64,000 nt of DNA from Triglochin maritima (lineage: Eukaryota > Streptophyta > Magnoliopsida > Alismatales > Juncaginaceae). Below are positions 44,353 through 55,410 of this stretch, piece by piece. The notes under the pieces are model-generated. The model ran no database searches, was not told the origin of the DNA, and worked only from the letters and a program-made list of their open reading frames with translations. The position numbers were made by a program, and so were the translations under genes. The stretch spans positions 10,062,001 through 10,126,000 of the forward strand of contig OY821788.1 in NCBI GenBank assembly GCA_963682175.1. Reading direction: 5' to 3'. Every line of letters begins with the position of its first letter. Within the stretch, counting starts at the first letter, position 1.

Positions 44353-45564
44353 TGATGAGAATTAAATTTATACCGCAAGTGCACGACGTCAATGAAGACG
44401 TGGCAAGTACGGGTCGAACGCAAGGAGGGAGAGATATTGTTATTTTTGTGATTTTCGAATTAAGGAAGAAAGAGAGAAAAATATGGTTTGGTTTGAGATT
44501 TTTGGTTTTTAATTTTCTAAAGCAAGAACAACAAAAGAAAAAAAACTAAAAAGAAAAGAAAACAAATATAGATGAGAGTCCAGCGGGTGGAGGTTTAGAT
44601 GTCGGGTTTTGTTTAGAGAAATCTGAAACTTATAATAAATCACATTAGTTATAAAGCATTACATGATAAATGATTTAACATAAACTCAAGTAATCAAACT
44701 ATGCTAACACGAAATTAAAATAATAACATCATTCTTCTTCTCATCACCCTAAATCCGTCACCCCACCATTTGGAGAGAGTTAGAAACTCATGGATGGAGG
44801 GAAGGAGAAGGGGTCCTAGAGAAACTACAAAAGAAAACTAAAAACACAAAATAAAAGAACAGAATTTTATTGCTAAAAAGAAGAGGAGGAGAGGAGTTGA
44901 GCCCCTTTCAATACATGATTCAACCTTATTTATAGCCTCAACCGGGGATCCTAATACATAAAAGGAACGTACACGCGTCAATACAACATTGGTAAATATT
45001 TGAGCGCACGAATCGACTTTTGTGCGGCGGAATCGCCGCATTTTGTACATGAGGTGCGGCGGAATCGCCACCTTTTTGGCTCGGAATCGATCCGGATTTT
45101 TCCTGTGTGTTTATGGTATATTTTAGCTGTCCTTTGCGCGTCCGAATTAATTATTGCATATCTTTGGAGATCCGAGTTAATTTCTTCATATATTTGGAGA
45201 TCCAAATTGATTTTTCTTTAGAACTTCTCCAAAATAATCTTTTGGTACTCGTAATTTGTAGTCGGGTCCTCGGCTTTTGCAATTAAGTCCCTGACTACTT
45301 TTGTGCTTAAGTCCTTGGCCTTTTTGTAATTAGGTCTTTGCATGCTTTTATGCTTGGATGGATTTCTATTTGAATCCCGATAATCTTGACTTGGTCTTTA
45401 TGATAGAAATGAGTCTTTTGCACGTGTTTATGCTCGGGATATGGGTAATTTGCATTCAAGTCCCTGTATTCTGTAAATAAGACTAAACACATACCTTAGT
45501 AGCATTTATTGATATAAACTTATTCTAAATAAAAGACATATGATGCAATGTATGCAATGCATCA
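44353..45564 (-). repeat. Gypsy 5' LTR (second family)
   Basis: Minus strand: starts TGATGCATTGCATACATTGC and ends ...CTCATCA next to the PBS. 1,212 bp. It contains two GCGGCG-GAAT-CGCCGC hairpins (45024-45039 and, with one mismatch, 45056-45071). Confidence 0.8.
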
Positions 45565-45957
45565 CTAATGTTCAAGGACCCAAAGTTGTTTGGGTACCTA
45601 AATCTACACTTGTAGAAGCTTGAGGAGGAGATTGGTGGTGACCGGGTGAGCCAAGCATCGAAATTCGAATCTGGTTGCATCACCAAGTGAAGATTGGAGC
45701 TAATTAAAGACTCAAGTTGGTATAAATTTCTATCATCTACAAATCATGTTAAGTTAGCTCTAGTCTAGTTTCTGTGCTTAAATGTCACACATTTAGACTT
45801 TAATTCATTGCAAATCATTAACCATATTCATTGCAAATCATTTTTCACATCCATTAATTATAAACGTCAAATTTTGAATGGATGTTAGAATAAGGCTTGA
45901 ATAGAAACTTAAATGAACTTAACTTGAATCATACTCTTAGTTTCCATATAGCCTTAT

Positions 45958-46243
45958 TGATAGGGGGAGCTTAAATGTTATATCTTTTATTAGTGTAATG
46001 AAGTGCAAAATTTAGGGGGAGCAACTTCATTATAAGACATCCAAATTCTATGCTTAAAGTCATAATTATTTCTGTTTTTGATGGATGTCAAAGGGGTGAG
46101 ATAATTAAAGGGGTGCTATTTGAAAATTGGTTAAAATTGAACAAAAACTATGCACATCCATAGGGGGAGCATTTATATGCATAGTTTGCACTTAAAATTT
46201 TCAAATATTAAGATATAGGTTGCCATCATCATAAAGGGGGAGA
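45958..46243 (+). promoter_or_regulatory. Multiple polypurine tracts before the 3' LTR
   Basis: GGGGGAG occurs in ATAGGGGGAGC (45960), TTAGGGGGAGC (46013), ATAGGGGGAGC (46160) and AAAGGGGGAGA (46233-46243), the last adjoining the 3' LTR. AAAGGGGTGAG and AAAGGGGTGC lie between. Repeated tracts here are a reported Sirevirus trait. Confidence 0.75.
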
Positions 46244-46244
46244 T

Positions 46245-47737
46245 TGTTGGCTTTTTGGCCTTAATCCTTGTTTTGATGATTTAATCAACCTAATCTTAAT
46301 CATAAGTAATGTAGAGTAGCACACATATTGCATTGCATATATATTGCATGTGCTAACCTCTACAGGTGATCAAGACTCATGGAAGGAAGGAAATCAAGTC
46401 AAGATTTGTAATAAAGCTATATGAAGATTTGTAATCTTGATTTTATTTTGAGTCTTAGGAACATGTGTAAATTGAGCATACAAGAGCTAAAAATATATCA
46501 CATACACACTAGGTTCCTTAGAGAAGTCACACACAAAATTTCACCTTATTTGGACTTCATTAGATCACCCAAACCTTAGTCAGAAATAATTTAAAACCTA
46601 AACCCAGAATTCCTATGGGAAACGGTCGACCGAACGAGTTCTCAGTTCGACCGGTTTATAACAGACTCTCCACAGTGACTTTACCAAACTCTACCGGTCG
46701 ACCGGTTCTACCTTTTCGGTCAACCGATCCCGGATTTTAATATGGCCGTTACCTTTGTCGTATTCCTATAACGGTCGTATTCGTATAAAACAAACTTAAC
46801 CCCAAAAAACATTCGGTAACCGGTCGAACGACGACCCTGTTTCGGTCGACCGGTTGAACACTTATAATATCCCTGCTATCGGTCGATACACTTTTCATTC
46901 GACCGATCCAACTTTGTCTCAACCGAATCCCCTTAACGGTCGACCGTCCCATACTTTGGTTCGACCGATTCACTTAAGTAGATTTAAGTTCTAGCTCGTT
47001 TGCCCGAACGAATATTCTTTTGTTCGACCGTTCTCCTTGAAATCAAGTGAACGGTCGACCGGTCTATCAGTTTCGGTCGACCGGTTTTGTTCAGATTTGC
47101 AGCCCGATTTTCTGCTTTGTGTATCTTACACAAAACCCAACCAAATCTATCCCCAACGGCTAGAATACCTTAGGAGCTTATAAATAGAGGATCAAGACTT
47201 GTTGTTAACACAACTCTCCAACTTCAATTGTCCCAATACATTAGAGAGAAACCTCAATACTCAAAGCTCCCATTTCTACACTCCATAAGCCTAAAGTACA
47301 CACATTTGATCAACCACTCATCCTACTCAAAGTGTGCTCAATTAGAGAGTGAATCTCACTCAGTTACAAAGTTTGTCAAAAGAGTATAGACTTCGGTGAA
47401 AGCCCGAAGTGATCCTTCTCGGATTGTGAGAAGAGGATTCCAAGCTCGACGAGGGTTGTTCGCGAGTTTGACGGTTATAAGGCATTGTCTCCCAGCCCGG
47501 AACGGGGAGCGGATAGTGAAGTCGTAGGCGGAGCTCGCGGAGTAGAGCGGAGCTTGCAAGAGAGGACTAGGACCCGGGTGGGGTGCCGAACCTCTATAAA
47601 AATGCCGAGTCGATTTGTGGTTTGCTTGTTCCTTTTCTCTACTAGTTTTTTTAAATTGTTTCCGCTACGTTTATAGTTTGATTAGTTAGGGATTAACGTA
47701 AAAGTGATTAGATTAACCCGACCCACACGATCCTACA
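46245..47737 (+). repeat. Sirevirus-like 3' LTR
   Basis: Starts TGTTGGCTTTTTGG and ends CACGATCCTACA. Exact CGGTCGACCG at 46623, 46695, 46843, 46937, 47052 and 47074. It has an intact CTTATAAATAGAGG promoter-like box at about 47177 that is damaged in the 5' LTR. Confidence 0.88.
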
Positions 47738-47740
47738 AAG

Positions 47741-47915
47741 GGATCATGTGTAAGTGGGTTACACATGATATGGGATGGAGGAAGCCCTCTAAATATGTCT
47801 CTCCTCTCTTCCTTGTATACATGAATGAAAAAATTATCCTCCATATTTCTCCACCTAGTCCATCCGAAAATTCCCTTGTCAGTTGAGTGTTTGAGAGATT
47901 AAATTTTCTGGAGCA
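47741..47915 (+). repeat. Second copy of a copia LTR tail
   Basis: Matches 40803-40976 from GGATCATGTGTAAGTGGG to CTGGAGCA with scattered differences, including loss of its TATA box (CTCTAAATATG here, CTATAAATAGG there). So the same 174-bp LTR tail flanks both sides of the Sirevirus-like element. Confidence 0.85.
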
Positions 47916-47957
47916 TTGAAGGAGTTATTAGCTAGATTCTAGCATTAAATTAAAGAT

Positions 47958-49321
47958 TGATTGGTGATTTATGTCATAACATGCATATATTTGTGTCTTA
48001 TATCCTTTATGTTTAGCCAAAGCAATGCTACGTAACGAGTTTTATGTTTATGTTTCAGGAATAAACAGGTTCGAGAAGAAGAGATTCAAAAAGGACTTAA
48101 AATCAAGGAAAAACACCAGGTTGCAAGACTTATGGACTAAGATGCAAGAAGGAAGGACCCAGATGTAAACCCAAAAGGACTAATTAGCAAAATCTAGGAC
48201 TCCACATCTTCATGAGAAGTATTTTGGCAATTGGGTTCGGGTCGCAACTCACACAACCAATTAGGGTACACTCCAGAAGAAGATACGAAGCTACAAACAA
48301 GTCAGACGAAATTGGACCGGATCCAGGAGATCCACACCGCCAATTGGCGGTGGTCTATTTAGCTCCGGATACGATCTGTCTTCTATCAGATGTGTATTAC
48401 AATGTTTTATGCTATCTTTGGTATATGTTTAGTCCCATACCGGGGGATTGTCCCAGATTAATTTTTTCCATGCCTATAAATAGAACTCTTCACATTCCTT
48501 TGTATTTACCCATTGCTTGGTGGAATTCTCTCTACTTGGAGTAAGCCTTGGAGCAAAACTCAAGGCGGAGAAGAATGCTACTTGTAATGTGAGTCATGTC
48601 TCTTCTTGCATGCTTAGTTTAATTTTGTTTTGTCTTCTTTTCTTAATAAGTAGTGAGTAGTTTCATTCCCATTTGGGGTGGAGGTAATGTAGAATATGTG
48701 ATAGTGATGGGTTCTTTAATTTGTGTCATTTCATATGCTTAATATAGATCTATACCTGTAGCATGCTTAAGCTTGTATTATATGGGATAATGTCCACACT
48801 AGGTACTTATCTCAAGCTAGCTTTAGAGTTTATATTGTTTCTTGTAATGGTTTGATGGGAATGACTTGTTATGTCCATGTTTGGTGCACATTTACATGAA
48901 TGATTTAGGTTGTATGTAGGATTGATGATGCTTTAATGGCCACACTAGGTAGTTGTTGTATGCTTGATAATCTAAAATCAACCTCAACTTCATGTGAGAT
49001 ATGCATGTTCATTGTTTGCCATGTAGGGTTGTGTATCCTACTCTTAGATTCTACACTAGCTTCTACTTGTATGCCATACAAACTACACATGTTTCTAACT
49101 GCAATGAAGACCCACTCACACACACATACCTACACACCCCCACCCCATGGGAGTTAAGTCCACTTGTTGGTTCATTCGTAGTTTAGTTTAATCAATTTTC
49201 CCCTCTTTTCTCACTTGCCTTCGAACAAACCAGAGTCGACACACCTCCTCGTGGAGATGACCCGTATTTGCCACGTCTTCACCGACGTCGTGCACTTGCG
49301 ATAATATAAACGATCAATCAA
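47958..49321 (+). repeat. Gypsy solo LTR (first family), plus orientation
   Basis: Begins TGATTGGTGATTTATG and ends TAAACGATCAATCA, matching the 51.9-64 kb gypsy LTRs read on their coding strand. It has GTAACGAGTTTTATG, one CCGCCAATTGGCGG palindrome (48337-48350) and TATAAATAG at about 48475. No PBS or polypurine tract adjoins. The flanks AAGAT and ATTGA do not match, so its duplication is lost or it arose by recombination. Confidence 0.75.
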
Positions 49322-49645
49322 TTGACTAGCTCCAATCTCTCTAATCTTGTTTAGAGTTTGGTGAACACTTGGAGGAATTCCGAGACGATCTGACGTGCAA
49401 CTCATCTTTCTATTGGTAAAAAAGATTTGATAATGTCCAAGGTATGATCCAATCTATGTATTTCAATATTAAATTGGTTAATATATATTGAAAAATAATT
49501 ATTAATTTTGTACATGAAAATTGTTGAAAAATATGAAAATCGATCCTAAATGCTTGTTAATTTAAAAAACACATACACAAGTATAGGACACGGAATCGTA
49601 TAATGCATTCTGCACATAACCCGATGTTGTCAATAACACACAAAC
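49322..49645. other. Intergenic, nothing recognised
   Basis: AT-rich sequence without recognisable features. Confidence 0.4.
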
Positions 49646-50420
49646 TTAAGAAAAAAATTTAAAGATACGATTAGCATTTTCAATGATTGAATATTCAATC
49701 CAATTATTGTTAGGATCTATGTCCGGCAAGTGCCTCAAATTGGGGAATATTGGTAATGGTGGCAATTCATTACTAATGAAGCCTTCATATATGCTCATAT
49801 CAGGATCTCGATTGATTGCGTCTGCCATATAACGAAACATATTTTGCAACTGTAGAAAGGTGTTGGATCTACATCAACCATTCTAATCTCCAGATCATCC
49901 ATCTTACATTCTGTTTCACCACAATATGTCTCAGTACTGTTTGCATCTTCAACCCGTCCTTCCCGAGAATGTAACTGAACTATGTCTGCTTCATAATTAC
50001 TACTATCCATTGGTGTGTGATGAGATGACTCAAACATAGAGTGAGAAACTGCAGACGATGGAACTGCTTCATATTGGCTACATGTCAGTGGCATCACTTG
50101 ATAATCCTCAATCAACTGACTTGTCTGCATATTATGACAATGTTTTGGTTGTTTCTCAACAAACAATACCACAATCTTCATGCTATCAAATATATATAAC
50201 ATCGTGTTCGTGCTCTGATCACCAAATATTGCAACGTAGTTATACTTTTCATACGGTGACCACTTGAATTTTAACGTCAGATTATAGGCTTCTTTTGGAA
50301 AACCACAAACTCAACAAACTTTGTCACATAAATCATCACATCTCAATCCAAGAGTGACATTCATTAACCGTTTGTAACCAGCTTCATATTCTGTATTGCC
50401 ATCATGAATTTAACAATCTC
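49646..50420 (-). pseudogene. Possible MULE N-terminal fragment
   Basis: Minus-strand frames give WSPYEKYNYVAIFGDQST, then FDSMKIVVLFVEKQP, followed by an acidic, Ser-rich stretch, then NELPPLPIFPNLRHLPDIDP and NNNWIEYS. The order (a short folded block ending in V-x-FVE, then a low-complexity linker) is like the N-terminus of plant MURA-type transposases. No DDE core or SWIM finger follows. The assignment is tentative. Confidence 0.4.
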
Positions 50421-50740
50421 ATTGAAAAGAACTAGTACAAATCCAGTACCGGAGCTCATTACTTCGAGTGTACACAATCTACATTTAATACATCAAAATA
50501 ATAATCATATAATAACTATACCGCATGATCACTCGACCGATTTGGAAATTGGTCAACTAGTCGGGACAATTTTCTGCCCGATTTGACTTTTCTTAATATT
50601 TGCTACTAGGAATTCAACGAGATTAATTCCTTTCTTTAGGCTACGGTTTAGGAATATTTCTTTGTGTATTTTCAGTATTTAGTGTGTGAAGACCTAAACC
50701 TAGATTAGGACTTAATGGGAGATTAGGGGGAGGCTAAAGG
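50421..50740. other. Unassigned sequence
   Basis: No feature recognised. Confidence 0.35.
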
Positions 50741-50784
50741 AGGTTTGACTTGGAGGCATGGTGGAGTGATAGGTGATAAGCAAC

Positions 50785-50900
50785 TCTTCTTCTTGTCCTT
50801 CTTCTTCTTCTTGTTCTTGTTCTTCTTGTTCTTGTTCTTGTTTTTCTTCTTCTTCTTCTTCTTCTTCTTGTTCTTCTTCTGCTTCTTCTTCCAACTCCAC
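50785..50900. repeat. CTT/GTT microsatellite
   Basis: An almost pure run of CTT and GTT triplets. It creates spurious Lys/Asn-rich or Phe/Leu-rich open frames on both strands. Confidence 0.9.
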
Positions 50901-51888
50901 CACTTCCTCTTCTTCTTTTCCGTCGTCGAAAGTGCTGTCGAAGGCGTCGAGGGTGGAGTTGAGCCAACGACTCTAGGAGGAGCAAGGCGCAAGGAGGTGG
51001 AACCGACAGTACAAGGAGGCGTTTGGAGCTCCGGTGAAGTTCGTCGATTCCGAGTTTGAGGTATGCCAAGTTTAATAGTTGCATTAATTTTGCTCACACC
51101 GTGGTGTGTGAGGTTTGGCTTGTCGATGGAGGTTGGAGACCTTGCCGGCGACGAGTGGCGGTCGGTCCCTGCCGGACGTTGGGCTAGCCAGCGGTCCGTG
51201 CCATGGTGACCAGGTTTTGTGAGGATTGTTGGAAGGAGAGACAACATTGGTGGACTGCTGGACTGTGTGGACGCTGGATTCCTGGACTGGTTTGTGGATA
51301 GATTCTTGGTCTGGTTTGTGTACAAATTCCTGGACTGGTTTGTGAACAGATTCTTGGACAGGTTTCTGGATAGATTTCTAGACAGACTTTCTGGACGAGT
51401 TTCTGGAAGGATTATCGGAAAGAATTTTAGACGGATTGCTTGACAGAGCTGTTGGATGTTGTTGCAAGTATCCCTCTTGGTTCCTGCCCTTGTTTAGTGT
51501 CAACTCTGTCCACGGAAGCCCGTGTCCTTGCCTTGTGTATGAGCCGATGGGTGGTGGTGGGTGCGTTGATCGTGCTGCCCAGTGATCGCTGAGTAGAAGA
51601 GTGTGGATACTCCGACCGTGCCACATCTGGTTATATATTGTGGCGTAGTATGTGTTCTACTTGACTCGCATTAGAATAGCAGGCCTGTAGGATCGCAGAT
51701 CCTAATGCTTTCAGTGGGCACGCAACTGTCGTTGGGTGAAGTGACTACCGACCTTGATGGTTGTTAGCAATCACAACCAATTCATAGAAACCACGTAAGA
51801 TCCTTATGTTAGCAATCTACGATTGAATCTACAGGTTAAGAATTACCTTTGGTGGAGAGAACCTGTGACAGCGGAATGGATCGACGAT
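50901..51888. repeat. LTR-like GC-richer sequence with a short tandem repeat
   Basis: 51270-51420 is a tandem of about 24 bp built on GACTGGTTTGTGGATAGATT-like units. The surrounding sequence has GGTGACCAGGTTTTG and GTCGATGGAGGTTGG phrases of the sort found in gypsy LTRs. There is no match to another LTR in this window, so the family is unknown. Confidence 0.35.
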
Positions 51889-53451
51889 TGATTGATCGTT
51901 TTATATTAACCGCAAGTGCACGACCGCGTTGAAGCGGTGGAAAATACGAGTCGTCCACTGGGAGGTGTGTCGACACTTGGTTTGTGCGAAGGCGAGAGGT
52001 AAAGAAATGGAAGAAAGGTTGGTTTGATTACACTAAACTACAATAAGATGCAAATGGAAATGGAAAAGAAGCAAGAAAAACTAAACCCCAAAGGGGGTAG
52101 AGAAATGATGTGAATATAAAGATGTGTGTGTGTGTGTGTAATTAAGCTCCTCACAACATGTAGTGCATGAAATCATAAAACTACATCCAACTTTGCCTCT
52201 ACATGAATTAAGATTTCACTACATCATTAAAACGTACAAGACAATAATTGGAATGAAGCTAAATGAACTCAAGTATAAAGACTAGACCCTACTATGCCTC
52301 CACATGAATTAAGATAAGACTACATCATTAAAACATACAAGACATTAGCTAAGGTAAAGGCAACAAGAGCACATACACTACAAATTGTGTTTCCAATATT
52401 AACTTCATCCATATCCTAACATTATCATTCCCCATAAAATAGGTCCACTAATCAAAGCATAAGCTAAGCTTCATTCAAGAGCATTAGCATATCAAAGATA
52501 AGAGTGAACACACATTAGATGGTTATGGAAATCATATAAAGCTCAAGGGATAAATATAACACACACTTAATACACTACATGATTATATCACATATTTCTC
52601 CACCCCCCAAATGGGGATGGAACTACTCACTACTCATTACACTAACTATATTAACAAAAGAAGGCATAATACTGAAATGAAAGTTAACTAAGAAGGCAAG
52701 AAGTATTAAAGAAACATAAAAGGAAAGTAAAGACTAAACAAACATGCACAAATTAAAAGACAAGATTAAAAGAAACTAGAAGAATTATTTTATTAACAAA
52801 TGACACACATTGAAGGTAACATTCTTCTCCACCTTGAGTTTTTGCTTCAAGGCTCACTCCTTAGTAGAGAGAATGCCACCAAGCAATGGGTAATTACAAT
52901 GGAAGGTGAAGAGTTCTATTTATAAGCATGGAAAAAGCTAATCGGGGACAACCCCCCGATGTGGGACTAAACCAATACCAAAAATAGCCTAAACACATGA
53001 TAATACAAGTCCAGGAGAAAGCTTGGCGGATCTGGGGCCATATGGACCGCCAATTCGAGGTCCAAGACCGCCAATTGGCGGTCTATAAACTTCAGATCTG
53101 CTTGGTTTTTGTTTTGGGCTTTGCTTGGAGTGTTTCTTGGTCTTGGATGCATCTAACTTGTTTAGTGGAGCTCCGACCCGAATCGAATTGACAAAATACT
53201 CCCCATGATGGTGTGGAGTTTCCTGTTTTGCTCTTAGGTCCTTCTGTCTTACGATCAGGTCCTTCTGTCTTGCATCTTGGTCCCCAAGTCTCACAATTAA
53301 GTCCTTTTTCCTGCTTTTGGGTCCTTTCATGGCTCTTCTCTTCAAACCTCTTTATTTCTGAAAACTAAACATAAAACTCGTCACGTAGCATTGCTTAGGT
53401 GTAAGATAATGGATATAAGATACAAATATAAGCATGAAATGATGTCAATCA
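51889..53451 (-). repeat. Gypsy 3' LTR of the older nested element (LTR A)
   Basis: On the minus strand starts TGATTGACATC (53451) and ends CGATCAATCA (51889). 1,563 bp. The adjacent polypurine tract, CTTAGGTGTGGGGGTATT, marks it as a 3' LTR. It has one intact CCGCCAATTGGCGG (53068-53081) and one decayed copy (53047-53060). It clearly diverges from LTRs B and C. Confidence 0.85.
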
Positions 53452-55410
53452 AATACCCCCACACCTAAGTTTTTGCTAGTCCCGAGCAAAACAAAGAAAG
53501 AGAAAAGCAAACAAAAAAACAAGAAATCCTAACTCACTTTCGTAGGAATCACCATTGCACTTAGCACGTGCAACGAGCCGTTAAACCTCTTTGTTGCCAA
53601 GGAGGAGGAGTGTTGTCTCCTGAGGGTTTTCAGCGGATATACCCACAAAATCCGAACAAGATGCATTATTCAATCTAGACCTCGACTCGTTGGAAATATT
53701 TTGTCGATAAATGGACGCGGTAATCCTACGGGCCGACTCTATATAGGTAATCAGTCCACACCTAGTCTAATAAACCATTCGTGCAAGTTAAATAAGAAAT
53801 TAAGTGAAAGACATGGACAACCTCAAGATCCTCAAGTAATACAAAGTGTAAGGTCAATTAAGGTTCTTATTTGCATTACAATAATTTTTTTCTTTTTGTT
53901 TCTTTTCACAACTTTTTTCTTTTTATTAGTTGGAGCTTCGTTCTCCCAGGGTCAGGTTTCGTGCATCATTGCCCATGAGGACTTACACTATCACGCACAC
54001 CTTTCCCCAAATCTCCACATAGGGCAATCCCTACCACCCGTGTAACGGGAGTTCGGTCGGCGCATCCCAAGTCAGATGACTCGAAAGCACCAGGCACAAA
54101 GTCCCCTCAGACCTACTTTCCCGAGTGATAGGAGCCGTGCGAGAAGAGAGAACATCTACTCACTTATTTCTTATCTACACATGAACCAAAACCCCTACAC
54201 TAATGTCTCACAACAAGATTAAGAGGGTCCTTGACTACAACAAACTTCCTAAATTAACAAACACGAATTATTGACTCACTAGGTTCAGGGTGGACTTCTT
54301 TCAATGTTTGAGCACTGAAACACTATGATTACTCACCCCCAAAGGAAAACTGGGGTGCATCCTATTAACTCGATAAATCCTAAAGCCACGTACTAGATAT
54401 CCTAATGCATCAAGTTCAAGACAATTTTGGGAGCTTTCTTTTTACTTTGCCCCTCAACGGTTTTGCACATGCTAAACACACGCAAAACCCACAAAACATT
54501 TTCTTTTGAAAACACATGAAGATTTTGAAAGAAATGTGAAAATTTTGAAGCACTAGGCAAGCAAAAGAAGACAAGTCACCCAAGGATCATGGCAAACAGA
54601 TATATCGATATTAAATGCAGCACACTAACATGACCCTAACAATGCAAACAAAAGAAAGCAAAATCAAAGAAAAGACTCGACTATGTACACACGTAAAACA
54701 CCCCCCCACACCTACTTAATGCATTGTCCTCAATGAATGTGAGCAAAAGACTACATGGATTTATGCATGAAACAGAAGAGATCTCACCAACATGAAGTAC
54801 AAAGGGAAGTTTAAGGTCATGTTGATGGACACAACCCAAATTCCCCTCAAAACCTGTGAGATACTAAAGAAAGGGTACAAATACGTGAAACAAAATGGAG
54901 CCCAAATACACAAGGGTTGGGGCTCACAACAATCGATGCTCACTGAAGGAGTCTTTTATTGTACTTTCTTTTCTTTTCTTTTTTTCTTTTTTTCTTTTTT
55001 TATATAACTATGTACAAACATAAGTTCCCATCTTCATTTGTCAAAAGACATCAAATGGGAACCTCAAGAGTGGGTCAATGCACTTGGAAAGGGAACATGA
55101 CACCACGCGGGGCCAGAATACTCATGCGTGGGCCACCTTCACAAAGAGCATCAGATGAAATGAGAGGTTCGTGAATTGGACGCAAAGACGTCTCATTCAA
55201 AGGATCAAACTGAAAGAGCTTGAACCTCTCAAGAGTTTGGGAAATGAGGGGCAACGGAAGAAAAGTTTCTCCTGTTGCGCTGCTGAAGTTATGATCGTCA
55301 ATCCAAACTCTCCAACCAACAGGCTGGTGCGTAGGAACGAGGTCAAGAACCTCGTTAGGCATATCCGACACACCAGGCGAACAAACAGTGGGTCTCATAC
55401 CCAAGGTATC
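53452..55410 (-). mobile_element. 3' internal part of the older gypsy element
   Basis: Non-coding 3' region (53452 to about 55074) parallel to 56986-58555 of the younger element, then a reverse-transcriptase scrap (55075-55404). It is cut at 55410 by insertion of the younger element. Confidence 0.8.
55075..55404 (-). pseudogene. Gypsy reverse-transcriptase fragment
   Basis: The minus-strand frame has NEVLDLVPTHQPVGWRVWID, then LPLPLISQTLERF. These align with the NELIPTR...GWRxCIDYRKLN...HFPLPFIDQMLERL block of Ty3/gypsy reverse transcriptase. After LERF it jumps to unrelated text, so the rest of RT, RNase H and integrase is deleted. Confidence 0.75.

Larger units (their letters stand above)
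42690..45564 (-). mobile_element. Gypsy remnant nested in the Sirevirus-like element
   Basis: Minus-strand order: a 5' LTR (45564-44353), a tRNA-Asp-type PBS (44346-44329), a leader of about 1.3 kb, and the first part of gag (about 42860-42710). The rest of the internal region and the 3' LTR are gone. It is related to, but distinct from, the gypsy family at 51.9-64 kb. Confidence 0.8.
40978..47737 (+). mobile_element. Sirevirus-like copia element with deleted interior
   Basis: Two LTRs of 1,485 and 1,493 bp in direct orientation bound an interior with a PBS, a gag start and several polypurine tracts, but no pol. Most of the interior is replaced by a gypsy remnant. Evidence for Sirevirus affinity is the CGGTCGACCG palindromes in the LTRs, multiple GGGGGAG tracts upstream of the 3' LTR, and the text GPKVVWVPKST at about 45578-45610. 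The flanks AGCAT (left) and AAGGG (right) do not match. Confidence 0.8.

Noticed and set aside
50723..51325. Lys/Asn-rich open frame of 200 codons on the minus strand
   Set aside because: Its charged half is only the translation of the CTT/GTT microsatellite; the rest shows no domain, and the other frames over the same tract are equally open.
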